A stretch of DNA of 64,000 bases from Gemmatimonadota bacterium (GCA_028287235.1 JAQBQB010000030.1:248001-312000), one strand, 5' to 3'. Shown: positions 34,728-44,223, counted from the first letter of the stretch. Program-made: numbers and translations. The notes: generated from the sequence alone by a model not told the origin.

Positions 34728-37373
34728 GTGTCGCTCCGGCGCCAGCTCGCGCGCGGAGTCCGAGCGCTCGTGAATCGCGCCGCCGCCGACCGGGACGTCG
34801 GCGACGAAGTTCGCGATTATCTCGATCGCGCCACCGCGGCGCACGTCGCCCGCGGCCTCACTCAGGGCGCTGCACTCCGCGCCGCGCAACTGGAGCTCGG
34901 CAACATGACGGTGGTCCGGGAGCGCGTTCGTGGATACGGGTGGGAGAACGCGATCGACACACTCGTCGCCGATCTCCGCTTTGCCATTCGACGCCTTCGC
35001 ACCAATCCGGGTTTCGCTATCGTCAGCGTGCTCACGTTGGCGCTCGGCATTGGCGCGAGCACGGCGATCTTCAGCGCGGTGAACCCCATCCTGTTCGAGC
35101 CGTTGCCCTATCCGCACGCCTCGCGGATCGCGGCCATCTCCGACATCGCCGGCGACGGCTCACCGGCCGACGTGACCTTCGGCACCTACCGCGAGCTCGC
35201 CGAGCGCAATCGCTCGTTCGATGCGATTGCGGTTTTCAAGGCGTGGCAGCCGACCATGCTCGGCGACGCGGAGCCGGAGCGCATCGCCGGACAGCGCGTG
35301 ACTGCCGACTACTTCCGCGTCCTCGGCGTGCCGCCGGTCATCGGACGCGACTTCCAGGATACCGACGACCGGACGAACGCACCCAACGTCGTGATGCTCA
35401 GCGACGCGCTCTGGCGGCGGCGGTTTGGCGCCGACCCTGGCATCATTGGCCGCGACATCAAGCTCGCCGACAACAACTATTCGGTCATCGGCGTGATGCC
35501 GGCCGGGTTCGAGAACGTCGTCGCGCCATCGGCGCTAGCCTGGACCACGCTGCAGTACGATCGGTCGCTGCCGATCGACGGACGAGAGTGGGGACATCAC
35601 CTGCGCATGATCGGGCGCCTGCGCTCAGGCATCGACCTGTCCCAAGCGGCGCTTCAGCTCGACGCCGTCGCGCGCACGCCGCTGCCCGAGTTTCACCGCG
35701 TGCCGTGGGCGAGCCTGAGCGGAGGCATGCTCGTGCACTCGCTGCAGGACGACACGACGCGCGCTGTGCGGCCGGCGCTCCTCGCCGTCCTCGGTGCGGT
35801 AGTGCTGGTGCTCGTCATCGCCTGTGTGAACGTGACGAATCTGCTGCTCACGCGCGCCGCGCAACGGCGCGGTGAGTTCGCGATGCGCGCCGCGCTCGGC
35901 GCCGGCCGCACGCGGCTGATCCGGCAATTGCTCACGGAGAGTCTGCTGCTGGCGATCATCGGCGGGCTGTTGGGAATGGCGGTCGCGGAGCTCGGCGTGC
36001 GCGCGCTCGTGGCGTTGAGCCCACCCGGTCTGCCGCGCGTGAACGCAATTCGCGTCGACGGCGCTGTGTTCGCGTTCGGCATGGTCGTCACTACGGTGAT
36101 CGGCTTCGTGGTTGGCGTCATTCCGGCGCTGCACGCGTCGCGCGAGGATCTACGCACCGGATTGCAGGCGAGCTCGCGGCGCACTGCGGGCGATCACCAG
36201 TTCACGCGCGGAACGCTCGTCGTCGCCGAAGTCGCGCTGGCACTCGTGCTGTTGGTGAGCGCGGGATTGCTCATGCGAAGCCTCGAGCATCTCTTCGCGG
36301 TTGCCCCGGGCTTCGACGCGCAGCATCTGCTGACCATGCAAGTGCAGGCATCCGGCCGGCAGTTCGACGACACGGGCGCCACGAATCGATTTTACGATCG
36401 GGCCCTCGATGCGGTGCAACACCTTCCCGGCGTGACGGCCGCCGCGTTCACGAGCCAATTGCCGCTGAGCGGCGACTTCGACGGCTACGGCGTGCACTTC
36501 GAGAACGACGTCGATCCGTCGGGCGACGGGAGCGCGCTACGCTACGCCGTGACGGCGGACTACTTCAAGGTGATGGGCATCCCGCTTCGGCGTGGCCGTC
36601 TCCTCGGGACGTACGACGTTGGCGGCGCACCGTTCGTGGTGCTGCTGAACGAATCGTTCGCGAAGCGGAAGTTTCCCGGCCAGAACCCGATCGGACGGCG
36701 AATGCACGTGGGGCCGGCAGATGGCCCGTGGTACACCATCGTGGGAATCGTGGGCGACGTGAAGCACACATCGCTCGCGGCGGGCGAGCTGGATGCAGTC
36801 TACATCCCGAGCGGGCAATGGTTTTTCGCCGACCGTGCGCGGTCGCTGGTCGTCCGCTCGCGAGCCGACATCGCGGCGTTGGTCCCCGCGATGAAAGCGG
36901 CGATCTGGTCGGCCGACAAGAACCAGGCGATCGTGCGCGTCGCGACGATGGATCACCTGGTCGCTGCTACCGCGGCGGACCGCCGTTTCGCGCTCACGTT
37001 GTTCGAGATGTTCGGTCTCGTTGCGCTACTTCTGGCGGCGATCGGCATCTACGGCGTGCTCTCGGGGAACGTCTCCGAGCGCACGCGCGAGATCGGCGTT
37101 CGCTCGGCGCTCGGGGCGTCGCCGTCGGACATCCTCACGCTCGTGATCCGGCAGGGGATGTCGCTCGCGGCGCTGGGTGTCGTGATCGGAGCGAGCGGCG
37201 CGGTGGTCGCGAGCCGGGCGCTCGTCACGCTGCTGTTCGGTGTTTCGCGGCTCGATCCGGTCACGTATGCCGGCGTGATCGTGCTGCTCGCCGGCGTGTC
37301 GCTCGTCGCGTGCGGGGTGCCTGCGTGGCGTGCGGCGAGAGTCGATCCAGCGTGTACGCTTCGCGCCAGCTGA
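34728..37373 (+). CDS. ADOP-type FtsX/MacB permease
   Basis: An 881-residue permease with a short N-terminal prefix (DVGDEVRDYLDRATAAHVARGLTQGAAL), the first helix (IVSVLTLALGIGASTAIFSAVNPIL), a large periplasmic domain, four central helices, a second periplasmic domain and three C-terminal helices ending AWRAARVDPACTLRAS. It is similar in layout to the ADOP gene at 28705 but clearly divergent in sequence. GTG start with a purine-rich site upstream, coupled to the PadR gene. No ATPase is adjacent. Confidence 0.9.
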   Translation: MSLRRQLARGVRALVNRAAADRDVGDEVRDYLDRATAAHVARGLTQGAALRAAQLELGNMTVVRERVRGYGWENAIDTLVADLRFAIRRLRTNPGFAIVSVLTLALGIGASTAIFSAVNPILFEPLPYPHASRIAAISDIAGDGSPADVTFGTYRELAERNRSFDAIAVFKAWQPTMLGDAEPERIAGQRVTADYFRVLGVPPVIGRDFQDTDDRTNAPNVVMLSDALWRRRFGADPGIIGRDIKLADNNYSVIGVMPAGFENVVAPSALAWTTLQYDRSLPIDGREWGHHLRMIGRLRSGIDLSQAALQLDAVARTPLPEFHRVPWASLSGGMLVHSLQDDTTRAVRPALLAVLGAVVLVLVIACVNVTNLLLTRAAQRRGEFAMRAALGAGRTRLIRQLLTESLLLAIIGGLLGMAVAELGVRALVALSPPGLPRVNAIRVDGAVFAFGMVVTTVIGFVVGVIPALHASREDLRTGLQASSRRTAGDHQFTRGTLVVAEVALALVLLVSAGLLMRSLEHLFAVAPGFDAQHLLTMQVQASGRQFDDTGATNRFYDRALDAVQHLPGVTAAAFTSQLPLSGDFDGYGVHFENDVDPSGDGSALRYAVTADYFKVMGIPLRRGRLLGTYDVGGAPFVVLLNESFAKRKFPGQNPIGRRMHVGPADGPWYTIVGIVGDVKHTSLAAGELDAVYIPSGQWFFADRARSLVVRSRADIAALVPAMKAAIWSADKNQAIVRVATMDHLVAATAADRRFALTLFEMFGLVALLLAAIGIYGVLSGNVSERTREIGVRSALGASPSDILTLVIRQGMSLAALGVVIGASGAVVASRALVTLLFGVSRLDPVTYAGVIVLLAGVSLVACGVPAWRAARVDPACTLRAS

Positions 37374-37603
37374 CGATCGCGCAGCAAAATCGGTGCAACC
37401 ACCGCCGATTTCCAATTTCGTCGCGGAAATGAATGCCATTGCTGCGTTTACGTCGTAATCAGCACTCCGATCCGACCGTAGCGAATCGCTCCGCCTAGCC
37501 TCGAGGTGCATCGAAACGAGACGCTGGGAACTCCTGGCTGGACCAACGGGTTCCCGCTGACACGTTTCGTTGTTCCTTCCTGAATGGCAAGCCGGAGACA
37601 ATC
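37374..37603. other. Intergenic region with small hairpin
   Basis: AAATCGG (37387-37393) pairs with CCGATTT (37405-37411) shortly after the permease stop. It may be a weak terminator, although no T-run follows. The rest shows no gene; it probably holds the promoter of the lipoprotein gene at 37604. Confidence 0.35.
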
Positions 37604-38284
37604 ATGAATCGACCGCGCCGAGTGATGGTGCTTCTATCCGCGGTGATGTTCCTGCTCGGAGGCATCGCCGCCTGCGGCAGAGATCCAATCTCTCCCCGCG
37701 CCGCCCATGCAACCTCTTCGTCGCCGAGTCTGTCGCGCGGCAGCAGCGGGATCAGCGGCAGCAGCAGCGACGACCCGTACTTTCTTACCCCCGCCCCCGG
37801 CGCGCCGTCGATCCTGAACCCGGTGATCGTCTTCACCGTGCAGAAGGGCGTCGACAAAGTCGTGAAGATGTACTACCAGCCGCGCCGGCCTGGCGACTCC
37901 ACCGTCTTCGCGCAATTCCGCGTGCCGCAAGACGGTCTCGCGTCCCGTCCGGATGGAACGCCGATCGCAAATGGCGAGTCCGTTCAGATCACCATGACGC
38001 TCATCGACGCGGACAAAGGCATCATCGACTTCCAGCCGTCGGGACTGCGCTTCTCCACGAAGCACTCGGCGACGCTCAAGATCAGCTATCGCTTCGCCGA
38101 TCCGGATCTGAATCACGACGGGGTGGTCGACTTCCGCGACACGCTCCTTCGGCAGATGCTGCACATGATCTGCCGTGAAACGCCGAATGATCCGTGGACG
38201 CCGATTCCGAGCGCGAACAACACGGATCTCGACGAAGTCCAGGCGGCGATTCTCGGCTTCACCGGCTACGCGATCGAATACTGA
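37604..38284 (+). CDS. Lipoprotein with an EF-hand/dockerin-like calcium loop
   Basis: A 226-residue lipoprotein: lipobox GIAAC, a Ser-rich linker, then a strand-rich domain. Near residues 165-180 is DPDLNHDGVVDFRD, matching the calcium-binding loop of EF-hand/dockerin modules. Two Cys lie in or near the lipobox and the C-terminal helix. GGAG lies six bases before the ATG. Its stop overlaps the ATG of the sigma-54 activator, so it may be a signal input or target of that pathway. The function is otherwise unknown. Confidence 0.7.
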   Translation: MNRPRRVMVLLSAVMFLLGGIAACGRDPISPRAAHATSSSPSLSRGSSGISGSSSDDPYFLTPAPGAPSILNPVIVFTVQKGVDKVVKMYYQPRRPGDSTVFAQFRVPQDGLASRPDGTPIANGESVQITMTLIDADKGIIDFQPSGLRFSTKHSATLKISYRFADPDLNHDGVVDFRDTLLRQMLHMICRETPNDPWTPIPSANNTDLDEVQAAILGFTGYAIEY

Positions 38285-39699
38285 TGAAATCCGACGTACC
38301 GCGGCTCGCCGTTCTCCAGCTCAGTGATTCGTTTTCAGTTCTCTGGGCGACGCTCGCGCGCGAGTGTGACCTCGCGTTGGAGGTCACCACGTCGGCCGAC
38401 GGCTTTGCGTCGGGCGGCGATTGCGTGGCGCTCGTCGCGGCGGGCGGTGAGGAGCATCGGCTGGAGGCGTTGTTCCGCGACCGGCTGTCGCGCGACGCGG
38501 ACATCGCCGCCGTCTGCGCGCAGAGCGATCGGCGCACCGTGGTCTCCGTGATCCGCGCCGGCGCCGCGGACTTCTTCACGCTCACCGACGACCTCGATCT
38601 GTTGCGATCGTGGGTGCGCGAGCAGGCCGAGCGTATTCGCACTCGTCGCCAGCGGACCGCGTTCGCCGACAATCAACGCAGCAAGTACCGCTTCGAGGGC
38701 ATCCTCGGCGAGAGCTCCGCGCTCGTGTCGGCGCTCGATCGAGCGGCGCGGATCATTCCGCACGGCGGCGTCACGGTGCTGATCACCGGAGAGACGGGCA
38801 CGGGCAAGGAGCTGCTGGCGCGCGCGCTTCACTACAACGGACCGCGGCACGACGCGCCGTTCGTCGACGTGAATTGCGCGGCGATCCCCGAGCATTTGCT
38901 CGAGAGTGAGCTGTTCGGCCACGAGAAGGGCGCGTTTACCGACGCGACCAGCGTGAAGCCGGGACTCTTCGAGGTGGCGAAGGGTGGAACGCTCTTCCTC
39001 GACGAGATCGCCCACCTGCCATCGACGCTGCAGGGTAAGCTGCTTCGCGTGCTGCAGGAGCGGCACATCCGGCGCGTGGGCGGAACAAAGTCGATTCCGA
39101 TCGACGTGAAGGTCGTTGCCGCGACGCATGTGAATCTCGCAGACGCGGTGCGGCGCGGCGAATTCCGCGAGGATCTGTTCTACCGGCTGAACGTCGTACC
39201 GGTCGAGCTGCCGCCGCTTCGTGCCAGACCGGAAGACATCGTACCGCTCGCGCGCCACTTTCTGACCGCGTTCGCCACGGAGTACGGCGTACGCGCGCCT
39301 TACCTGCTGCCGGCGGCGCAACGTGCGCTGCGGCAGCGGCAATGGCCGGGGAACGTTCGCGAGCTGCGCAACTCGATGGAGCGTGCCGTGCTGCTCTCCG
39401 ACGGGCGCTCGATCGACGGCACCGACGTGCAATCCGAGGTGGGGGCGGAGGTGGTGATGCGGAACGGCATCCCCTTTCCCGCTCCGCTCAGCGCCGTCAT
39501 CGAGGCGACGGTACGCGAGATGCTCGAGTACTGCGGCGGCAACAAGAGCGAAGCGGCGCGGCGACTCGGCATCTCCCGCACGCGCTTTCAACGTTTGCTC
39601 GATAGCGACGGACCGTCCGTCGAGCGCGAGTCTCTCGACGACACGATCCCGCTGCGCCTTCTCGCCGGGCGTGTAGCAGTCGGCGCGCGGGGGCGGTAG
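38284..39699 (+). CDS. Sigma-54-type activator with pseudo-receiver and variant GAFTGA loop
   Basis: A 471-residue NtrC-like protein. The first ~115 residues are receiver-like but lack a recognisable phospho-acceptor Asp (VALVAAGG at that position). The AAA+ domain has Walker A GETGTGKE and Walker B TLFLDEIAH. The sigma-54 contact loop reads GAFTDA (216-221) instead of GAFTGA. A Fis-type helix-turn-helix ends it (NKSEAARRLGISRTRFQRLLDSD). The Gly-to-Asp change may alter or abolish sigma-54 activation. ATG overlaps the lipoprotein stop; the next gene's GTG overlaps its own stop. Confidence 0.85.
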   Translation: MKSDVPRLAVLQLSDSFSVLWATLARECDLALEVTTSADGFASGGDCVALVAAGGEEHRLEALFRDRLSRDADIAAVCAQSDRRTVVSVIRAGAADFFTLTDDLDLLRSWVREQAERIRTRRQRTAFADNQRSKYRFEGILGESSALVSALDRAARIIPHGGVTVLITGETGTGKELLARALHYNGPRHDAPFVDVNCAAIPEHLLESELFGHEKGAFTDATSVKPGLFEVAKGGTLFLDEIAHLPSTLQGKLLRVLQERHIRRVGGTKSIPIDVKVVAATHVNLADAVRRGEFREDLFYRLNVVPVELPPLRARPEDIVPLARHFLTAFATEYGVRAPYLLPAAQRALRQRQWPGNVRELRNSMERAVLLSDGRSIDGTDVQSEVGAEVVMRNGIPFPAPLSAVIEATVREMLEYCGGNKSEAARRLGISRTRFQRLLDSDGPSVERESLDDTIPLRLLAGRVAVGARGR

Positions 39700-40790
39700 T
39701 GACCGCGGCCGCACGGCACGAGGTGTTGCGCGATCGGGCGCTTTCGCTCTCGTCGGAGAGCGCGTGGCCGGAGCTATGCGCGCTGTTCACCGTAGAGGTG
39801 GACGTCCCGTCCGTGGGCACCACGCTCCTGCCGCCCGAGCTCGCGAATCTGCGTGCCGAGGCGTTGCTTCGTTCCGGCCGTGCGCGCGAGGCGTACGATT
39901 GGCTCACGCTGGTGTTGCCGCTGATCGAGCAGCGCAAGGATCGGGCGGCGGTGCGCCAGGCGGTGAATCTGCTGGGGGCGGCGACATTCGAGCTCGGCGA
40001 GCTGGGTTCCGCCACGTCGTCGTTCGAGCGTGCGCTGGAGCTTGGCCAGCGCGACGGCGACGACTTGCTCGTGGCGCGGGCGACGAACAACCTCGGCGCG
40101 ATCGCCAACGTGCGCGGCGACCGTGAGCGCGCGCTGATGATGTACGCGCTCGCGATCGCCGCCTATCAACGCCTCGGCCAACCGCGCGGGCTTGCCGCTG
40201 CGTACCACAACATGGCCATCACCTTTCGGCACATCGGTCTTCTCGACCGCGCCGACGAGTACGAGCGGCGCGCGATCGAGTTCGCGCGCGACGCCAACAA
40301 TCCGCACATCATGGCGCTCGCGCGAATCGGCCGAGCTGAGATCAGCCTCATGCTGGGCGACGCGCGCCTCGCCGCGGTCACCGCCTGGCGCGTCGCCGGC
40401 GAGTTCGCCGAGCGCGGCGATCCGATCCAACGGGCAAACGCGCTGCGCGTGGTCGGCGCGGCGCGCGTGGCGCTCGGCGAGCTCGATGGCGCGGAGATGG
40501 TGCTCGAGGAAGGCCTCGAGCTGGCGCAGAACCATCACGCCGCGCTGACCGAGGCCGAGCTGCTCCGCTCGCGCGCCGAGCTTCGCGTGTGGCGCGCAGA
40601 TTTCTCGGGTGCGCTCGAGGATGGGAAGCGCGCGATGGACATATTCGACCGGCTCAATGCGAGTGCCGACCGTGATAAGCTCGGCGCGTGGGTGACCGCG
40701 CTGGAGCTGCGGACTGCGTCGACCGTCATCCCGAGCGAGCGAAGCGAGTCGACGGATCCCCGTAGCTCGCACGTTTCCCCGATGCCGTGA
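39699..40790 (+). CDS. TPR-repeat protein coupled to the sigma-54 activator
   Basis: A 363-residue cytoplasmic protein with about seven TPR units (GELGSATSSFERALELG, GDRERALMMYALAIAAYQ, GLLDRADEYERRAIEFA, GELDGAEMVLEEGLELA, ADFSGALEDGKRAMDIF). GTG start overlaps the preceding stop. The last ~20 residues (VIPSERSESTDPRSS) are translated from a dispersed repeat (40727-40761), so the C-terminus is probably an insertion artefact. Architecture and coupling suggest a partner or regulator of the upstream activator. Confidence 0.8.
   Translation: MTAAARHEVLRDRALSLSSESAWPELCALFTVEVDVPSVGTTLLPPELANLRAEALLRSGRAREAYDWLTLVLPLIEQRKDRAAVRQAVNLLGAATFELGELGSATSSFERALELGQRDGDDLLVARATNNLGAIANVRGDRERALMMYALAIAAYQRLGQPRGLAAAYHNMAITFRHIGLLDRADEYERRAIEFARDANNPHIMALARIGRAEISLMLGDARLAAVTAWRVAGEFAERGDPIQRANALRVVGAARVALGELDGAEMVLEEGLELAQNHHAALTEAELLRSRAELRVWRADFSGALEDGKRAMDIFDRLNASADRDKLGAWVTALELRTASTVIPSERSESTDPRSSHVSPMP
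40727..40761. repeat. Dispersed GTCATCCCGAGCG-type repeat
   Basis: GTCATCCCGAGCG, a GAAGCGAG core and GACGGATCC form the 3' end of the TPR gene. A related copy occurs at 57863-57888. The element resembles GTCATCCTGAGCGAAGCGAAGGATC-type repeats familiar from several GC-rich phyla; the family match is from memory. Confidence 0.6.
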
Positions 40791-40875
40791 CATAAACTGA
40801 TTCGCCTCCCCTACCGCTCGGAACGACAAGAGGTGCTCCGGACAGCCCACCGACAGGTCAGAGTGGGTATTCTAT

Positions 40876-41550
40876 GTGTACATGCGACTCGACCTGGCAC
40901 GCGCGAACATGGACGGTGGAGCACATCAACTCGCGCGCATCGCCGTCATGGTGTTCGCGGTCGCGCTCCCGCGCGACATGGTCGCGCAAGCTCCACAGCG
41001 TGACTCGGTTGTCGCGCCGGTAGCGCCGACACCCCCGAATCCCGACTCGGTGTATCGGCCCGAGGAGATTCGCGGTTATCTGCTCGGCACATTTGGACCA
41101 CGACCGATCATTCGCGCGCTGGCGCTCGCGGGATTCGATCAGTGGCGTCACCGGCCAGCGAGCTTTCCCTCGAACGGCCGAGGATTCGGCGACCGGCTCG
41201 GCTCCCGCTACGGCCAGGTGGCGATCTCCCACACGCTTCGCTTCGGACTGTCGCGCGTGTTCGACGAGCGCACGATACCCTATCGCGTTTGCGCGTGCGG
41301 AGATTCGTCGTCGCGCGTTGCGTACGCGCTGCTCTCGCCCCTTCGCGTCAACACGCCGAATGGCGTTCGGTTGTCGATGATGAACCCCATCGCCGAGATC
41401 ACGAGCGGAATTCTCGTGACCACCGTTCGATCGGGCGGGCTGCAGGTTGCCGACGGCGTACGCAACGGAATCATCGGATTGGCCGGCGAGTCGGCGGCGT
41501 CGCTCGTTCGCGAATTCTGGCCATGGCATTGGCGGCCGCCGTTCTTGTGA
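40876..41550 (+). CDS. Exported hypothetical protein
   Basis: A 224-residue protein; I do not recognise a family. A hydrophobic segment (QLARIAVMVFAVALPRDMVAQA) could be a signal peptide if translation starts at the GTG at 40876 or the ATG at 40882. The middle contains FGDRLGSRYGQVAISHTLRFGLSRVF and two cysteines in a CAC motif. The Pro-rich stretch after the signal suits a periplasmic protein. It precedes a lytic transglycosylase on the same strand. Confidence 0.5.
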   Translation: MYMRLDLARANMDGGAHQLARIAVMVFAVALPRDMVAQAPQRDSVVAPVAPTPPNPDSVYRPEEIRGYLLGTFGPRPIIRALALAGFDQWRHRPASFPSNGRGFGDRLGSRYGQVAISHTLRFGLSRVFDERTIPYRVCACGDSSSRVAYALLSPLRVNTPNGVRLSMMNPIAEITSGILVTTVRSGGLQVADGVRNGIIGLAGESAASLVREFWPWHWRPPFL

Positions 41551-41552
41551 AG

Positions 41553-41570
41553 CTGACGCGAATGTGACAG
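41553..41570 (+). promoter_or_regulatory. Two TGAC repeats, 11-bp spacing
   Basis: CTGACGC (41553) and GTGACAG (41564) have the same seven-base unit and 11-base period as the Pho-box-like array at 25688-25742. They lie upstream of the lytic transglycosylase gene. With only two units, chance is possible. Confidence 0.35.
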
Positions 41571-41623
41571 TGCGGGTTCATGCGGGACCATCGTCGATAC
41601 GACCGGGTAGAAAACAGGGTACG

Positions 41624-42478
41624 ATGTCCCCCTCCCCTATGTCGATGCCGACATTCCGCAGTGCGATACAATCCGCCAAACAACGATGCGTCCGCTGGGC
41701 TCCGACCGGAGCTCTCTTTGTCGCGGCAACGATCGTCGCCGTTGAAAGTGCGGGGCATCCGAGCCGGCTTTTGGCTCCGCCCGCTGCCGCAGCGATCAGC
41801 GCGCCGGTAATCGCTCAGACGAGCCCGCGTCCGTCGATCGTATTGGCAACGGCCGCCGCGCCACCGGCACCGGAGGCCGACTCGGCAACACCGCCGCGCT
41901 GGGAAATGGCGAACGTCGCCAACGCGCGCGTGGACAAATGGGTCGGTCGCTTCAAGACCTCGCTCAAGGCAGACTTCGGCGCGTCGCTTCAACGCATGAG
42001 CGGCTTCGCGAAGATGATCTCGCAGAAGTTGGCGGCGAAGCAGATGCCGCAGGAGCTCGTCTATCTCGCGATGATCGAGTCCGAGTTCAAGCCCACTGCG
42101 CGCTCACCGGTACACGCACTCGGCCTCTGGCAGTTCATGAGCGCCACCGCGCGGATGTATGGGTTGAACGTCGGTCACTCCGTCGACGAGCGAACGAATC
42201 CCGCGAAGTCGACCGATGCCGCGCTGAGCTACCTCGCCGATCTGCATCAACGCTTCGGATCGTGGTACCTGGCCGCCGCCGCTTACAACGCCGGCGAGGG
42301 CACCGTGGCACGTGCGCTTCGCACCGTTACCGGCAAAGCCACCGGTTCCGACGCCGACTTCTATCGTATCTCCTCGCACCTGCCGGCGGAAACACGGGAC
42401 TATGTGCCGAAGCTCATCGCCGCCGCGCGCATTGGAAAGGATCCGAGCAGCTACGGCTTTACAGATCCCGGCGGTTGA
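41624..42478 (+). CDS. Lytic transglycosylase (SLT/MltD-type domain)
   Basis: A 284-residue protein with a membrane anchor or signal near residues 25-45, an Ala/Pro-rich linker, and a C-terminal SLT catalytic domain. The putative catalytic Glu is in LVYLAMIESEF, followed by SPVHALGLWQFMSATARMYGL, SYLADLHQRFGSWYLAAAAYNAGEG and YVPKLIAAARIG. It cleaves peptidoglycan to 1,6-anhydromuropeptides. No LysM repeat is seen. Its 3' end overlaps the convergent permease gene by 20 bases. Confidence 0.9.
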   Translation: MSPSPMSMPTFRSAIQSAKQRCVRWAPTGALFVAATIVAVESAGHPSRLLAPPAAAAISAPVIAQTSPRPSIVLATAAAPPAPEADSATPPRWEMANVANARVDKWVGRFKTSLKADFGASLQRMSGFAKMISQKLAAKQMPQELVYLAMIESEFKPTARSPVHALGLWQFMSATARMYGLNVGHSVDERTNPAKSTDAALSYLADLHQRFGSWYLAAAAYNAGEGTVARALRTVTGKATGSDADFYRISSHLPAETRDYVPKLIAAARIGKDPSSYGFTDPGG

Positions 42479-43292
42479 AGTGATACGTGGCGATCGCGAG
42501 CACGACGGCGAGATATGCTGCCGCATACGCCACGGCCGTGCCGCTCGGGATCGAGACGTTCGCGAACGGCGAGAATGACAGCGAGCCGGCGAGCGGCGTC
42601 TGCATCTCGTACGCCGCCCGCCGCCACAGCGATTCTCCGGGCATGAGAAGACTCGACCACACACCCAGGGTCACGATCTGCGCGCTCTGGGAAAAGCCGC
42701 TCACCTGCTCGAGCCATCCGCCCATGAACGCCGCGCCCTGCAAGCCGAGCACGATCACGCCGTTGGTCAGCGTCGAGAACCAGGTGCCGAAGAGAAAGGT
42801 CAGCGCGAGCGCGATGAGGCACTCGAAGATGATCAACGCCGCGCCGACCATCGGGTGTTCCGGAAGCACGCCGGTGACTGCATACGCCACGGCCACGGTG
42901 CCGGAGAACGTCAGCAATACGTAGATCGAGACCATCGCCGCGAAACCCAGATACTTCCCGCCGAGGATCTGCCATCGGGCAATGGGCTTGGTCGCGATTG
43001 CGTGGATGGTGCCCGAGCTGATCTCGCCGGCAATCGTGTCGATCGACGTCAGGATCGTCATGACGACGGCGAGCAAGTCACACGTGTAGAGGCCGATCAT
43101 GAGCATGCCGCTCTCGACCTGATAGCGCACGAACGGCGACATGGGCCGCGACTGGAATTCGTCGACCTGCAGCCGGAGCGCGATCGCGAAGATCGCGAGC
43201 AGGATCGCGCCGCAGAGCAGCGCGGTCCAGAGAATCCGCCGCCGCGCCGCTTCGCGAAAGGTGATGCCCGCCATGATCCAAAGTCCGTTCAT
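42459..43292 (-). CDS. ABC-2-type transporter permease
   Basis: A 277-residue inner-membrane protein with six helices, NosY-like: an N-terminal FREAARRRILWTALLCGAILLAIFAIAL, then GEISSGTIHAIATKPIARWQILGGKYLGF, the hallmark of ABC-2 permeases. It forms an exporter with the ATPase that ends eight bases upstream. The exported substrate is unknown. Confidence 0.9.
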   Translation of the reverse strand: MNGLWIMAGITFREAARRRILWTALLCGAILLAIFAIALRLQVDEFQSRPMSPFVRYQVESGMLMIGLYTCDLLAVVMTILTSIDTIAGEISSGTIHAIATKPIARWQILGGKYLGFAAMVSIYVLLTFSGTVAVAYAVTGVLPEHPMVGAALIIFECLIALALTFLFGTWFSTLTNGVIVLGLQGAAFMGGWLEQVSGFSQSAQIVTLGVWSSLLMPGESLWRRAAYEMQTPLAGSLSFSPFANVSIPSGTAVAYAAAYLAVVLAIATYHFNRRDL

Positions 43293-43299
43293 CGTGCGC

Positions 43300-44223
43300 T
43301 CACAGGCCCGGGTCCTTTCCCATGATCCGCACGAACAGCTCCTCGAGCGGCTCACGCTGCGGAACGACCTCGTACACTTCCGCTCCAGAGCTCACGAGGT
43401 GGCGAACGATCTCGGGCACGAGCTCCTTCGATCGGGTCGTCAACGACAACTGGTCGCCGTCGGCGACGACGGCGGTGCACCACCGCTCCAACCCGGCCAG
43501 TGCACTCGGCGAAACGTTGTGCGCGGCGACGAGCACCCGCGTCTCGTCGCGCGATCGGTTCCGCAGATCCTCGGCGGCAACGACCTCGCCCTCTTTGATG
43601 AACACCACGCGGTCGCAGGTGATCTCGATCTCTCCCAACAAGTGCGAATTGAGAAAGACCGTTGCCCCGCGATCGCGCTGTGCACGGAGAATGTCGCGCA
43701 CCATTCGCCGCCCGATCGGATCGAGGCCCGATGTTGGCTCGTCGAGGAACACGATGTCGGGCTCGTGCACGAGCGCCTGCGCGAGACCGATGCGCTGCAG
43801 CATCCCTTTTGAGAATCCTCTCAGTCGCCGGTCCGCGTGCGGCGTCAAGCCGACCATCTCGATCACTTCCGGCACGCGGCGGCGGAGTGCGGCGTGCTCC
43901 ATGCCGCAGAGCCGTCCGTGCAAGGCGAGCAATTCCGACGCGGTGAGCCAATCGTAGAAGCGGAAATCTTCCGGAAGAAATCCGATTCGGCGACGCGTGT
44001 CGACGGTGCCGGCTGGCGCGCCGAGCACGATCGCGTCGCCGCCGGTGGGTCGCACGAGGCCGAGGAGCATCTTGATCGACGTGCTTTTCCCGGCGCCGTT
44101 CGGCCCGAGAAAGCCGAAGATCTCCCCGCGCGGCACCTGAAGCGACAGGCCCTTCACGGCCACAGTCCGTCCGAACTCCTTGCGGAGCCCGCGTGTCTCG
44201 ATCGCGAATTGGTCGGAGGCCAC
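43300..44223 (-). CDS. ABC transporter ATP-binding protein
   Basis: A 307-residue ATPase: Walker A GPNGAGKS, signature GFSKGMLQR (an LSGGQ variant), Walker B DIVFLDEPTSGLDP and switch His in NSHLL. The C-terminal ~80 residues form an accessory domain as in the NosF/CcmA type. GTG start at 44223, two bases after the stop of the upstream lipoprotein gene. It energises the permease directly downstream. Confidence 0.95.
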   Translation of the reverse strand: MASDQFAIETRGLRKEFGRTVAVKGLSLQVPRGEIFGFLGPNGAGKSTSIKMLLGLVRPTGGDAIVLGAPAGTVDTRRRIGFLPEDFRFYDWLTASELLALHGRLCGMEHAALRRRVPEVIEMVGLTPHADRRLRGFSKGMLQRIGLAQALVHEPDIVFLDEPTSGLDPIGRRMVRDILRAQRDRGATVFLNSHLLGEIEITCDRVVFIKEGEVVAAEDLRNRSRDETRVLVAAHNVSPSALAGLERWCTAVVADGDQLSLTTRSKELVPEIVRHLVSSGAEVYEVVPQREPLEELFVRIMGKDPGL

